64,000 bases of DNA from assembly GCF_047495875.1 (NCBI RefSeq), contig NC_092461.1, forward strand, positions 45,711,601 to 45,775,600, read 5' to 3'. Below the pieces are notes generated by a model. That model searched no databases. It was given only the letters and a program-made list of their open reading frames with translations, and was not told the origin of the DNA. This document shows positions 49,571 through 63,510 of the stretch, one piece after another. Each line of letters begins with the position of its first letter. Positions within the stretch are counted from its first letter, which is position 1. The position numbers and the translations under genes were made by a program. The stretch comes from Pithys albifrons albifrons (Eukaryota; Chordata; Aves; Passeriformes; Thamnophilidae).

Positions 49571-52500
49571 TGAACACAAATTAAAACAATCCATTCAGGG
49601 TCAAAGATTGGATAAATAGTGACCTCTCTTCTTTTTAAGCTATCTGCAAAAAAAACCCCCAACACACACAGAAATCCTCTAAAGAGTGTCTTACTCCCCT
49701 TCTAAAATTTGCCATTAAGTCCTGACTCACAGCCTGACTACAACTCTACTAAAATGTTAAAACTGTTTCTTGAATTTTAACCAAAAGAAATGTTTTGTAT
49801 TAATCTGATATGGAGACAACACAAGACTACCTGATATTTTGAAAATCTCAGTAATTGCTTAATTCTGCAATACAACCTAAATACAACACACCAGAGATAT
49901 AGACATATTTCTCTTATCTTCAGATTCTGAAATTATGATAACACTACAGAAGAATGCACTAGAATACAAAGATCCAAAGTCTTTCATGCATAACTTAGAG
50001 GATTTATGAACAGCTGAAAAGATGTAGGAGAAAAAAGTAGGTGACTTCTAAAACTTCTCAGTTTTAGGTTTAGCTCAGCATCTTTAGATGTGCAATCTGA
50101 AGTAGAACAGCCTCACAGATGGTGTAACTGTGTCCCTCCAATGCGGCTCCTTAACGCACAACTGATTTCACACTGATATTGACTACCTACACACCTGGGT
50201 AAACAGCTGCTAACATATATTTAAAACATATTTTAGAGCTAGTACTTGACTTTAAAACTAAATGAACTTTTTTTCAGTGAGTCCTTAATCATGGAAAAAA
50301 TGACATTTTCGATAAACCAAATATGATTTGAATTGATGAGTAGTTTTCACCAAAATTAATATGGTAACAATTTGAAGTGTTAGAATTTTTTTCTATTACA
50401 TGTTTAGAAGTTTTTATCATTGGTAATAATTAAGAGTTAGATTTATGAAATCTAGAAAGAAACAGGAAAATAAAAGGTGCTTTTTCTTCCCTAAATGAAA
50501 ATATCCAGTCCTGAAGGGCTGACTATGTATCTAATCAGTGCAACATAGAACATGGTCAAAGTAAAAAACTGGGAGCTAATTTCTGGCAGTTCTCCTAACC
50601 ACCTGATGCAAGAGTTCCCTCCAGGCACAGGTACTCCAGGTTCTCACTCTCCCTGCAAAAAAGGAGTCTCAAAAAAGGTTCCCCTTTCCTGGAAACCGTG
50701 ACACAAACTCAGAAGTATTGAATAAATCAATTTTTGTCCAGCCTCTTTTGAAAATCTGGAGATGCTCCTCTAGCCCTTTATATTTTTTAGCTGTATTTCA
50801 ATTTAAAACCCTCAAAAAACAGAAGTTAAAACAAAAACACTAAAACTAAACTTACTATGAAAATTAACAAAAAATAACTAGGAGTAATTACAGTGTTTTA
50901 TTCAGCTTCCGATATATTTTATGTCAAAAACCAAAATTACAATTGTTATATTTATATATAATTTTTCATCTTTATTAATCTTTGCTTATCATGCAATGTC
51001 TTAAAGGTCTATTTGCCATTATTGTGGACCTACAGACTGTCACAGTGAGAGCTGAGACTGAATAACATGAATGACTGCCAGGAAACTCTCACCCTGAGCC
51101 AGTAGTCCAGAAGGTCAGTATACATGATGTCTAAAATTTTAGGCTTCTCTTAAGCCAAGAACCACTACTCGTTGTTGATCGTCACTCTTGAAGGACTGGA
51201 GTCATTGGTTCACTGGCCTATAACCTGTCTATAAACTGTCCCTTAGACAGGAGTGACAAAAAGAAGCACCTCAGTTGTAATTCCACCTTTAAATTTCTAA
51301 ATTAATTAAAATTTATGATTAGAAAGTTTGGAGTTTGATTAATCACTTTCCTATTTAATACATCTACTTTTTTAAAGTTGGCAACAATACTAATTCCTTC
51401 TGAAGTTCAGAAATTTTCTCTTTGATAAGTCTAGAATTAGAAAATGAAAATAGTAAAATGAAAATAATAAACAGAAGACAATATGAAAAAAGAGGGACAG
51501 AAGAATAATCTAACAACACTGGTCACTTATTTTTAAAAATGTGAAAATCTGGGAGGAGTTATTCGAAGATATTTGTCTGGTATCACAGAGGCCTTACTTT
51601 ACATATTGCAGAACAGCTCTTTTGGCCAGGGAAAAGGCTTAGTCAGGCTATCTTCTGAAAGGAACTCTACAACCCACAACCATTTAACATGATCAGAAAT
51701 TTTCCTTGTACTACCAAAATCTACTTGGCCATTAATATTACCCTTGAGACTGTAACTAATGCTACCCCAGATGAAAAAGTATTCATGAGATATCTGAGAT
51801 AACTGAGGGTTACTTAGCAAAGTAGTGTGCAAGAAAAAGAAATTTAAAGACCTGTTACTTGGCACATTGTAGTGATTGTGGGTTGCCATCATTCAAGCAG
51901 TCTCCAAACACAACAAAGCAGTTTGAGTTACAAGAGTAAGAGCACTGAATTTTTAAACATTAATAGATTTACAGAGTTGATATGGTCTAACATAGACATA
52001 TTTCCCAACAGTATATAGAAGCTTCTATCATGACCTACTTTTTCACCTGAGTTAATAGAATGGGCTTTACTGGGAGATACCCTTTAGGCAAAGGGATGAA
52101 GAAATTCATCATCCTTTAAGCAAACTCTGCGCTCTTTCTCTCCTATTACTTGAACTGCAATCAATAGACTACATCAAGACTGACTACAGAAAGTAAGATT
52201 TCTTGTGCACTGTAGGAACTGCATACTGATGATCGTCACTGATGTCAGTAAGTAAATTAATAAGCTCTTTTGCTCTACTGTGGTGATATGTGAATTCATG
52301 TACTATAAAAAACATAGCAATAAGGTATTCCAGTGAACCTTCTCAGGCTGGTTACTCCTCTCGGGGCTTCAGCTGATAAAAGAGCTCCCATTATATGTTC
52401 ACTGAACATTGTAAGCCTTGAAATATAGTACCACAATGCACTCATTTTCTAATGCCCAGCATTATTCCAGAACATTTTATTGATTATTACTGGTTCTTGG

Positions 52501-54048
52501 CACACAGTTCCACATGTTAGTGATTATTTCAATCTCCTGATTAATTCATTCTAAGGTTTGTTTCCCTTTTCATTTAACATTACTAATTAGTGGGGAAAGC
52601 AAAACTTTGCAGTCCCCCAGTATACTCTCCCAGCTATGACATACACTTGGCAGCTGCCATTATCTTATTACTGCACTTTAGTCAACCATTCATTGAATAT
52701 CAGATAAAACATTTTAACTGCTCTAATTACAAGCTATTTTTCCTTTCTGGTGTCTCGTGCACTATTTCTCAGTTATTGACAGCAGCATTTATTCATTTTC
52801 ATATCCTATATCACAATCTGCTTTTGCTATGGGCTGCAGCCATCTTTACAAAATCTCAGAACTTCTGGTAGCAAATCAAACATTTCAACAGAAATACTGG
52901 ACAAACTTCTATATAGGAATTAAGTTTCCACGCAGGGCTTAGGTAGACTCGAGGTCCTTAAATTATTTTCTTCAGTACCAAAAACTCCTGTTTATCAGCA
53001 TTGTATAATAGAGGATGTGTCTAAGTAGATGAATACTACCCTGGTTTGAAATAATTGCTCCCTGGAGTTTTAACTATGGATCATCTCAGAATTGCTCCAG
53101 CCTGAACAGCCTGGCGATTATCTCCTCTATAAATTTCACTGAATCCGGAGTAACTCAAGCATTTCTCAGAACATGCTCAAAACTCAGGTACACTTACATA
53201 CAAATGTAGAAAATTAAGTCTCTCATAAAATATAGCTATGACTGTTATCTGTTTTGAAATTACTGGAGGGAGAGAAGTGGCTGTTCATCTTTTCAAAGTG
53301 GTAACCTCATGATTTTTAGATTTTCATATGAAATACAACAGTAATTTCCAAATCCTTCTACACCTATATTTCCAAAACACACATTTTTAATACAGGGAAT
53401 GAGGAAACAGAATAAAACAAAAAAGAAAAGCACTCTGTAAGGACAATGTTCCATTTAAATCCTAGGTGAATTCAAGGACAGGGAGATGAGAAAGAGAACC
53501 TGCTTCTCGGCAGTATTTCAGCATGTCATCCTGATACTATTCAGCACAACTAGAGAATTAATCCTATGAGCTGTGAACAAGACTCTGAAACACTAAAGAG
53601 TTAATCGATTCTACCAACATACCCTTGCCCTGTAAAGCTTGACTTCTTTTCTGAAGAATTCAAACACAAAAGCAGACTGCTACCCCAGCATAATTTAAAG
53701 CCTTTGAGATCAGGGCTTGCATCTTGCTGGCAATATATGCGGATTTTAACTCCCTTACGCTGAATGAAGCTGTTCTCCCTGCTGAGGATTCATACCAGTT
53801 GGCCATTATAAAATTGTAACAACTTTACTGCCTGTTTGAAAAAAAAATATTCCTGCCTTGAAATACACATCTCAGGAGGGGCTTCTGGGGTCTCATTATT
53901 GAAGATATATAGCCATGCAGCACATGATCATGCTCGAGAGAGAGGTGGCATTTCAACAAAATATGGAAGCCAGAAATTTTTGTTTGTGGGAACACAGTAG
54001 TAAAAGATCACACCGTGTCCCCCTCAGAATGTGTTATCTTACTGGGGG
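49571..54048. other. AT-rich intergenic sequence, no gene seen
   Basis: Nothing to annotate beyond scattered short open frames with no motif. Confidence 0.65.
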
Positions 54049-54114
54049 AAAAAATAAAACAAAACAAAAAAAAAAACAAAACCAAACAAAAACCAACACC
54101 AAAAAAAACCCCAA
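54049..54114 (+). repeat. A-rich (CAAA)n tract
   Basis: AAAATAAAACAAAAC-type units followed by ACCAACACC and a further A run. Same class as the tracts at 22683 and 49471. Confidence 0.8.
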
Positions 54115-56183
54115 ATGTTGGTTTGTGATTAACAATATGAAAGAAATCTACTAGAGGAAAGGAAAGCGTGACAGTTTTTTACATCCAATATTTAAACTGC
54201 ATCATGCATAATTATATTTACATTAAAACCAGCTGTACAGTATTGTTTTTTATCTACTTTATGTAGAAGTCCATAGGATTGCACTGGTAAGTTACAGGCA
54301 CATGATTTGACCACTGACCAGATGCTGGCTGAGATTATGCTGATCCAGCAGAACATAGAAGTCAACTGAACACGACTGGTAACCATCACAGACAGTGACA
54401 CAAAAGACATTTGGTTCTCATAGTCAGGTAGGATCAATTGTCCTGGCTGTGTCTCCTCACAGCTTGCGCATCATCAGCCCCCTGACTGGTAGGGTGAGGT
54501 GAGAAGCAGAAAATGCCCTGACACTATGTAAGTACTGCTCAGCAATGACAAGATCATCACTGTGTTATCCATTCTGTTTTCAGTACAAATCCAAAGCACA
54601 GCCCCATATCAGCTGCTATGAAGAAAATTACCTGTATCTCAGCCAAATTCAGCAGACAGTGTCAGAAAAATCAAATTTGAGTACAGATGCAGTAAAGTTG
54701 GGATCAAAGGGAAAAGAGAAAGTAACAGACATAGGTGTAGGAGAAAAAAATATTAAGGATCCAGAAAGGTAATAATGTGGCAGGCAATGATGCAATAATT
54801 TGCTGGCTATTGAGGATAACTGATGTGCTTGATCTCTGCAGCCTGAGCGGGATAAGAAACAAAAGCAGTAGACCAGATCACACAAGTCAAACCCATCCTT
54901 CATTCAAGGGAAGGGTGTAGGAGAGATGCAAAGGTGGCAGCCTGCAAGTGCCCCTGTTTTGATGATATTGTCATCTTTATGATCCCTTTCTAAAAACTAT
55001 TTAGAAATGGCACAAAAGCAACTGGCAAGCTGCATCCTGGTTCTATCAATGAGCTCATCAACACCAGGAGGATACTCAAACCCTCCTAGATCATATGTTA
55101 TCAGCCTGTCAGTGGCACCATGAAGCTAGTTTGGTCAATATCAATTGAATTAACCTTATGTAAACCTGCAGGAAAAAAGGGTGAATTAAATCCATGTTAG
55201 GATTTCATTTAGCCATCGTAAGTAGATAGGTGGTTGTTGACTTAGTCTTTCACAACTATAACTAATATCAATTTCATAAGCACCACTGGAACAATATCAA
55301 AACTTTTGTATAATAGAAAGGTAAAACATTTCAAATAGAAGTGAAGCCAAACAATGTATATATTAAAGTCAAATAGAAATCTAAAATCATTGATTTGTGT
55401 CCTGTAAAAAGCTACCTTTTCAGAATGCTGAAACTTGTTCAAAGGTAATGAGTGAGAAATATTGATTTCCACAGCTATCGTGTTCAAATCGATCTTTACT
55501 CTACTTTTGAAAAGTATCTTACAACATTTACACCCTTTCTCCAACAAAAGCTCTTGTTCCATCGTTGAAGAACACTTTATAGTCTACTGACATCTGAAAA
55601 CACTTACTGAAAGTTATTGTAAAGCTATTAGATTGTGTGATTACAGGTGGTCCCACAGGTGCAGTTTCACATTACAGAAAATAAACAAAACAAAATCCCA
55701 ACGCACACAGAAACTGTTTGCTGGAATAACCCTGCAATAATTTTCTGTGAACATACTGTTACAATTTTGTCAGAATAAAAGCTGTATTTAACAAGTTCTT
55801 TTTCATTGTTTTGTTTAAATTTTAGAAATTTTAATCACTATGCCCCTTCTGAAAAGTTTTTTTAGCTCAGGTTATGTAGATGCTTTTTTGACAGTAAACT
55901 TTCAGAAGCAAAGCTATTCTGACAAGATTTTATAAACACTAATAACACATAGAGTTGTTCTACTTCAATGTTTTAGCTCAAGATTGGTTTTCATATGTAT
56001 CACCACATTAATTTTATTAACGTTTAGAGAATGTAGAAGGACTAAATTAAGGTCTTTGCTACAAATTAAGGTCTCTGCAGAAAGTCTACATGCTTGAATT
56101 GAGCATAACTTAAGTGAATTTAGCTATCTAAATATTTTGCAGTACAGTTGTGTGAGTTTTTGCTCAGATGATTTTAAAATATG
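54115..56183. other. Intergenic sequence, no gene seen
   Basis: About 54440-55130 is a little less AT-rich. No exon or repeat family recognised. Confidence 0.6.
56041..56080 (+). repeat. 20-bp tandem duplication
   Basis: CTAAATTAAGGTCTTTGCTA is followed directly by CAAATTAAGGTCTCTGCAG, a near copy. A small local duplication. Confidence 0.7.
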
Positions 56184-56241
56184 TTGGGGGGGGAGGGTGT
56201 TTTGTTGGGGTTTTTTGGTTGGGTTTTTTGTTGTTGTTGTT
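56184..56241 (+). repeat. G/T-rich low-complexity tract
   Basis: Eight G, AGGG, then TTTTGTTGGGG, GGTTGGG and (TTG)n. It is the complement class of the A/C-rich tracts elsewhere, with extra G runs. Confidence 0.8.
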
Positions 56242-59200
56242 ATAAGCCTATATTGGATGTTGTGTTTGTCTTGCTAAATACAATACAAATCAGAAAAAAA
56301 TAGAGGCCAGTGATGGTAATTTGACAATATGTATTTTCAAATTTTCTTCAGCAGAGCATTTTATTACAAGGAGAAACACTTAACTGAATGTATAAAAGTA
56401 TATACATCAGTAAAAGACTAGTGCTGTTGTTGCTACACTAACATACCACAAAATGTGTAATGCCTTAAAAGATGTATTTGCAAGCATGTTTATATTTTCT
56501 CTCACTCTTCTTTCCCATTTTTGAAGGATTAAAGTCACATACAAATAACATGAAAAGGAACACATTTATCTATTAATCTGTTTTTTTCAAAATAAGTACT
56601 AATTAAAAACAGAATCTAATTTTGGATCAGGTTGTGGTATATTACACTTTTAAACCTTATTGTAGACACAGTATGTAGAGTATGCAGTGTATGTAAAATA
56701 AAGATTTTTCCATAAATTAAAATCTAAAAGTCCCTCTCAGCATGTGAAATTTGTCTCATGTAAGATCTCAGAACAGAACTGAGCTCAGCTCTTGCCACCC
56801 TTAGTGGATGGTGTTCATTATGGGATGCTGGAAAGGGCATTCTAGGACTATGCAAGACTTGTTACAGAATGCTTGAAGGAGAAACTAAAAATGGGGGAAA
56901 GGAAGGAATATGGTGCTTTGAGGAGAAGCAAGAATGGTAAAATACAGGGAATAGAATGAAATCTGTCTTTTCTTATTAAACTCCATTTCTAACTGGCTCA
57001 GGGCTTTCTCTGCACATATGTATATTTGAGGTCTGAGTGCAGATATTGGAGTCAGACAATGGATCAGAGCCCATGGGTCCATGGTGCAGCAGCTAGCGAG
57101 ATGGGAATGTGTATGTAGTGTGTGTGTGATTACGTGCAGTATTTTAATAGTGTGCATCAGACCAGATTAGCCAGACAGTAGAATTAGAAGTTTGCGAACC
57201 AGGTATGAGAGAGGTGATAGATCACTGAAGAGACCAGATATTACGAGACTTGGCTTCTGGAGGAGCAAGCACATTACGAGGTAATGCAAGGTAATTTATA
57301 TTTTCAAATTATATATAATTTATTGCTAAAAGAATCAAAATTTGTGCCTCACTTTTATATTTATAAACATTTATTCTTTCCTAAAATGTAAAGTGAAGCT
57401 GTTCACTAGGTAAATAAAAACATCAACAAAGCCCCATAAGGCACTAGTCATACTTCTGCAATCCCTCAAACTACTACATGCATGAAAAATCTCTATTTTT
57501 GGTCCTTAAAAGTGAGGAAGAAAAATGAAATTGTATATATTCTAGAAAGAGTGATTAATTTGGAGGTCATACAGCTATTAAATTTTTAAAACAGCTCTTT
57601 TTTTCCTACTTGTAGAACTTAGCAGAATGCAAAAATAATTCTTTCTTATAATTTTTTTAGTATGGTATCTTCAGTGCAGTAGTAATGACTCATTTACAAA
57701 GAATTTTTGTACACATACTGAAATTGAAACAATAATTGACAGAGGACTGAATTTAGTAAAATTTCTGTCCTTCCTAATATCAAAGATTACTGCGAGAGTT
57801 ATCAAACTTAAAAACATCACTGTACAAGAGAACGTTCATATACAATGTGTGTCCTACTGTGATGGCAAACTAAAATGTCCATAAAGAAAATAATATAAGG
57901 AAAAAATCATACATTTCTCTGTAAATGTCAAGTAATGTTATTATGAAAAATGTCACAGCAGCAATTAGATGAAAATTATTCCAATTATTATGTACTATGT
58001 GATCATGTTCAGTGTATCAATCAAGGGAAGTTTATATTATCACTAGTTGTTGTAAGAGCTTCTAAATATATTCTTGACTAGCAACTCTTATAAAGAAATT
58101 GATGTAGCTATAAAATAGCCAAATATTAAAATTTGATTTATAGGACCTGGACTAAAATGAAATTTCTTTTATATTAACTTTAAAATTAAAAAAATACATG
58201 TGCACTTGGGAACTCAGGGTTAGAAGGCTTCTGGGTCAGTGACTTGAGCTCCTGATAATGAAGGCAAACATAGTGTATAAGCCTTTTTATACATTTTATC
58301 TTCATCTTAGATTGTTGAATTTTTTTGTCCTTCATTACTCTGAATACAAGGTTGTTTCAATACCTGACTATTCTCATGGTTTGAAATCACTAATAAGCAA
58401 CATAAATTTATTCATGCTCACATTATACTTTTTCTTCTTTTGACAACTTTATCCCATAGTTTTGAGAGGTCTCCTCAGTTTCTAAACAAACACTACTGAT
58501 ATTTCCTCTTCCTCTTCCTAAGTCAAAGCCTTATTTATATTTTTATTTTTTTTTAGTAGGAGAGATTCTACATTTTATTTTCATTTTAGCTGTCCTTTTG
58601 TACATCTGCTGGCAGATTTTGTTTGTGCAGTATCCCAAAAAAGATTTCAGTTCAATTCTCTGCGATAACATTTTTATCTCTGCTGGAAATAATTCATGCA
58701 TTAAAATCTTAAATATGATTTACCATTCCCAGTCTGCCATCACTTGCTGGACAGGTTTATAGGCATCCTATGGTAAGTAACACAACCAGATTTTAATGGG
58801 CTGTCTACAGCTCATCAGGTTAAAGCTTGTCATTACTCAGGATCCTGCTTTTCCCATTTTTCAAAGTTAACCAAGATGCTCTGTATCACAGCCTTGCTTC
58901 TTCATATTGACTGTACTTTCACATGATTTCTAAACCCTCAGTCTTCTGGGTTAACATACAGTTACCTTTAAACTGATGACATTAATTCTAAGAAGGAGAA
59001 AATTAAAAGCAACTAAGCAAAAATCCCTTTTCACAGTCAGGCACAACTTCCTATAAAATGTGAGTACAATGCAGAAGCTCTTTTATATTTCCCTGACTTG
59101 TCATCTTGTGCCACAAAAGAATTATTGCTTCTCTAAATCAATAAATTCCATAAACATGACTCAAAATTAAGGAAGTTCTCAAACAGGGATTAGTACAAGT

Positions 59201-59270
59201 AAAAGCCTTTTTAAAACCTGGCTGACCTATTACAGATTACCATAGTAGAAATACTTTATTTTATTTTTTT

Positions 59271-59332
59271 TAAAAAAGGAAAGAAAGAAAAGGTGAGAGA
59301 AGGAGAGAGAAAGAATATGAAGACTAACCAAA
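59271..59332 (+). repeat. Purine-rich (GAAA/GAGA) tract
   Basis: AAAAAAGGAAAGAAAGAAAAG followed by GAGAGAAGGAGAGAGAAAG. Low complexity. Confidence 0.7.
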
Positions 59333-60791
59333 CAAGTAAGTATATGCATTTTAATGTCATATGGGCTGATGAAGCTGCATAGAAACTGAAACATAAAAGT
59401 TGAAAAGCAGATATTTACCTATCCATAGTCAAAATCAAAGATTTTTGAATATTAAGTTGAAAATACATACAGTCAATCCAAGACTAGAATTTGAGCCTTG
59501 GAGGAGTAATTCTGTATTTTACTGTGAGAAGAATGTATAGGTAATTTTAACTTTGTAAACAGAAGTGATCCCAAGAACACCTTCATCAGTAATGCTTGTA
59601 GCTGAATGAAATGTAACAATGCAGGCAGGATTTAAAGCTGGGCTCAGGAGTAGACGGAGCACTGTAAGAGTTAGTCACAGCATCAGCTTAGCCATAGTGT
59701 CATTTGAAACACAATTTTATGCACCAAAATCCCTCTGCAGTGCAGGGAAAAAGTAGTACCTTGCAGTAAGATCTACAAGACAGCAATGCAGCTAAAGGCA
59801 GTTGATAAAAGACACTGAGGATAGTGACTGGCCTTTGAGGCAAAAAAGAGCTTTTCCTGGTTAAATGTAATAGTCTAAAACTGTCTTGACAGTAAGCTTT
59901 TGTGACTCTTTTTTTTCTAAGCTACTGAAAAAACTCATTTCTTTCCTTTGAAATACAACTTGATAGATAATAGAACTATGGATTTTACTTTAAGTTTTTT
60001 GATAGATACTAGACATTCTGTTAAAAAGTTTAAGGTAGGCTTATGAAAGGAAGTTTTTGCAATGCTGAGTATGCTCAGTGGAGGAAGCTTGCCATCTACA
60101 GCATCTATGAAGACTAAGATAATTCATGGCAAAGTCTTGGACAGGGGATGAAAAAAATAGGATTGGGTGATTGTGACCATCGTGGTGTTACAACCCACCT
60201 ATGAGGCAAGTTAACTGAGGTTCTTGTTACTAGATCTCTTGGGGTGGATTAGAATGATACATGTATATTTTAGGACAGTTTGGATGAAATGCAAAGAGGT
60301 ATGTAGTTGTTTTGGTTATTATCTATAGAAATATTACCATGGAAGTATAAAAATATCACTTAAAAATATATATATGAGGAAAATAAATAAAGACAAGCAA
60401 AGGAGAAGAGTAGACAGTGAAGAGGAAAGACATCAATATCCATGGAACCTGGAACAAGCAATTTGCATGCCTGTTGGTTGAAGCCCTGGTTCCAGCCTTG
60501 ATCAGTCAGGGGTGGGGGAAGCCTATGAAATAAAGAGTTCAATGGGTTAATACAAGTTCAGGCCTGGAATCAGTGCCTTCCTGTTGCAAAGTCCTCTCTT
60601 ATGTACTTATCTCAAGTCCCCACTGTGGTGGTTTATCTTATGGTAAGTTCCTTCTGTAGCCTTGACAATGTTTAGGACAGGCAACTGTGTTTTCTACTAC
60701 CCTGTGATTCAAACACTGTCCTTCTGTGACTTTTCCTCAGTTCACAGTTGTCCATGGAGGTGACACATGCATAGAATATAGCAGGAAAAAT

Positions 60792-60835
60792 GCGAGAAGA
60801 AAGGAAAGAAAGGAGAAAAGAGAGATGAAGGAGAT
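60792..60835 (+). repeat. Purine-rich (GAAA/GGAAA) tract
   Basis: CGAGAAGAAAGGAAAGAAAG and GAGAAAAGAGAGATGAAGGAG. Low complexity. Confidence 0.7.
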
Positions 60836-61804
60836 AGTATGAATCATTGTCCAATACAATTCCATTACCAAAATGAAAAGTAAAATCATAAACATCAAGA
60901 AAAAAATCACAGGGTGTGATTATATTGCACCAATTGATGGGGTAAAACAGGATCTGAATAGTTAAAAATCAAATCTCGTAATATTAGAAAAGTTACAAAC
61001 ACAAAACCAAGGTGGTTATTTGTACCTTCAGCTAGGTTACCCATGCATACAAAGTTCTCATGCAAACATATCCTTCCATCAGGCCCATGCTCTATTGCTC
61101 CAGGGGATAGAGTACAGCTCCATTGTGATTTAATACTGATGCAAATCAAAAACTGTGGATATTTGTGATAAAATGTCTAATGATTGATAACATATTTGGT
61201 TCTATAAATGCTTCCAGGTAGAGTTTATGTGGGAGGTGGTAAAAAGCTTACTTGTATTCTATCCATGCCCCATTTGCAGTCCATGCCTGTGCCTCCTTCT
61301 GGTTTAGAAAGGGAGACTCAACAGCTCCCTGTGTGGCATTTTCTTTTGTTTTGTCAAGATTATTTAGCTCACTCATTAATATCTCAAAAAAAAATTTGTC
61401 AAATCATCATAAATCTAAAGCCAATTGGGCTGACAGAAATGTTGAACCAGCTGCTCAAATGCAGATGAAAGTACTCAAAGTAGACTAAGCTAATGAATGA
61501 AGTTGTTATATGAAGCACTAAAGAGGAACTTGGCAATACTAACACTACAATGTTGATTCTGTTTGCAGTATTGAGCTTTTAGGGTGAGGTTTTATGATAG
61601 CTTAAACCAATCTGAATCTGGGTTTATGCATTTTTACTTGACCACATCCAATTTGTGCTAGTGTGGATGTGAATGCACAGTTTTCCAGTTCAGGGAGACA
61701 ATCTTGCAAAAAACTTTTAGCTGTGTCTATGGAAGGGGTTGAGAAGAGGCAAGAAGGAATTAGTTTCCTGCTGAATCAAATGATGGAAGGAGGAAGAAGA
61801 GGTT

Positions 61805-62286
61805 GATATTGAGGTGCTGGAGCAGGTCCAGAGAAGAGCAACAAGGCTGGTGAAGGGACTGGAGCACAAGTCCTATGGGGAGAGTCTGAGGGAGCTGGGG
61901 TTGTTTAGCCTGGAGAAGAGAAGGCTCAGAAATGACCTCATCACTGTCTATAACTACCTGAAGGGAAGTTCTAGCCAGGTGGGGGCTGGTCTCTTCTCCC
62001 AGGCACTCAGCAATAGGACAAGGGGGCACGGGCTTAAGCTCTGCCAGGGGAAATTTAAGTCAGATATCAGAAAAAAATTTTTTACAGAGAGAGGAATCAG
62101 GCATTGGAATGGGCTGCCTGGAGAGGTGGTGGATTCACCATCCCTAGAGATTTTTAAACACAGATTGGACGTGACACTGAGTGCCATGATCTGGTAAATG
62201 GACTAGAGTTGGACCAGGGGTTGGACTCGATGATCTTGGAGGTCTTTTCCAACCCAATCGATTCTATGATTCTATGATTCTATGAT
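61805..62286 (+). mobile_element. CR1 LINE 3' fragment, plus strand, well preserved
   Basis: 5'-truncated CR1 beginning at GATATTGAGGTGCTGGAGCA. It encodes the whole C-terminal part of ORF2 in one frame and ends with AACCCAATCG followed by three ATTCTATG-type units (62261-62286). The absence of stops or frameshifts over 127 codons and the intact octamer tail make it the youngest-looking CR1 here. It belongs to the same subfamily as the minus-strand copy at 6062-8983. Like most CR1 insertions it is truncated at the 5' end and shows no clear target duplication. Confidence 0.96.
61814..62197 (+). pseudogene. CR1 ORF2 C-terminal fragment, frame open
   Basis: 127 codons from an internal methionine. 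Motifs in order are [100 protein letters not shown] and the end TLSAMIW. There is no promoter or start context of its own, since the true start of ORF2 lies kilobases upstream in a complete element and is absent. It is not a gene, only an undamaged piece of one. Confidence 0.93.
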
Positions 62287-63510
62287 CAAAACTGTCGCCC
62301 TATAATCCATTAAAATATAATCAGTGTAACAGAAGCCTATTCATAAATTGCTGATGATTAATCTGTTCATTAATAAGGTTTTTAAAAAGAATTTAACATG
62401 CTCATGAATAAATATGAAATGACTTATCTGAAACTTTTTTTATTTTTTCACACTAAAAACATAGAGGATTCTTTAAAGAACTCTTACTACCTTTTTTTTT
62501 TCATTCTGTACTTACAGGTATGTTTTCAGGGTTATAAACAGAAAAGTTTACTGCAACACTGTTTTAATCAGCAGGAATTATACAAAGAAATTAGAGAGTA
62601 TAAAAAGTAAACCAAACCCCAATCAAAATACATTCTGCAATTATGTGAAGCAAATATGTCTCTTCTGATTACTGCTAGTGCTTAATGATTTTTGTTTTTT
62701 TACTGTGATTGCAAAGTTTGTTTATTGCAATCTTTTTTCTCTTCTATGTTTTCCTATAAAGCTGGGAAGCCAGGATACTCTTTTTCTAGAATTCTGTCCT
62801 TGTCTACAGTTAAGAACACTTTCACTTATTTGTTTGTTTATTTCTCAGAAGGAGCAAGTTATGTGACTATATGTGTGTGATTTGTTTTGTTTAGTTGGTG
62901 TGCTGGTATTTACATAAATTCTTTCTTTTCTCTCGTTCATCTGTTTCCCTGTTTGGTAATTCCTTTAGTTATTTCCATGTTTATTTTATTATCAGATAGA
63001 TCGGCATGTTTTCCTGGGTGCTTGCAGCAATAGCAACATCATGCATTAGTTGTTTTACTTACAATTATTTTTCCTATTTTTATATCTGTATTTTGATTTT
63101 CATATAATCATTTCTCTATTTCTCTATTTTGTTCTCTTAAATATTAATATTAATATTAAAGTAGATCATGCTGAAAAAGATGTGTCAGAAAACTCTATTA
63201 AAGATATTTACCAATATGAATGAGCATCAGAAAGTAAGATTCTTCATTTAGAGTTTTATATGGTATTGTTATTCCTTCAGAAGTTTTTGGTGCTGCTGTT
63301 ACATATTGAAATGCACAGAAAAGCACAAAAAGGTACACGTAAAATGTTTCTTCTCTAAGATGCCACTATGTGACAATACTGCCACAGAGAATTGTGCAGG
63401 GATTGACTCTTCCCCATAAGCCAGTTGGTGCTAGCTAATATTAAACAGCCATCATGCCTCATAGTCCCAGAAGAAAATGATGTCCCACCAAATATCACAT
63501 TCATACACAT
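62287..63510. other. AT-rich sequence, no gene seen
   Basis: Contains an AATATT-type simple repeat at 63138-63160. No coding or RNA signal recognised. Confidence 0.62.
63138..63160 (+). repeat. (AATATT)n simple repeat
   Basis: About three and a half units of TAATAT. Confidence 0.75.

Larger units (their letters stand above)
56242..61804. other. AT-rich intergenic sequence, no gene seen
   Basis: Purine-rich tracts at 59271-59332 and 60792-60835 are the only notable structures. Open frames of up to 90 codons (56885-57157, minus) lack recognisable motifs. Confidence 0.65.

Noticed and set aside
62261..62286. Short direct repeats that could be mistaken for an array
   Set aside because: They are the octamer 3' tail of CR1, with no spacers; no CRISPR structure exists in the window.
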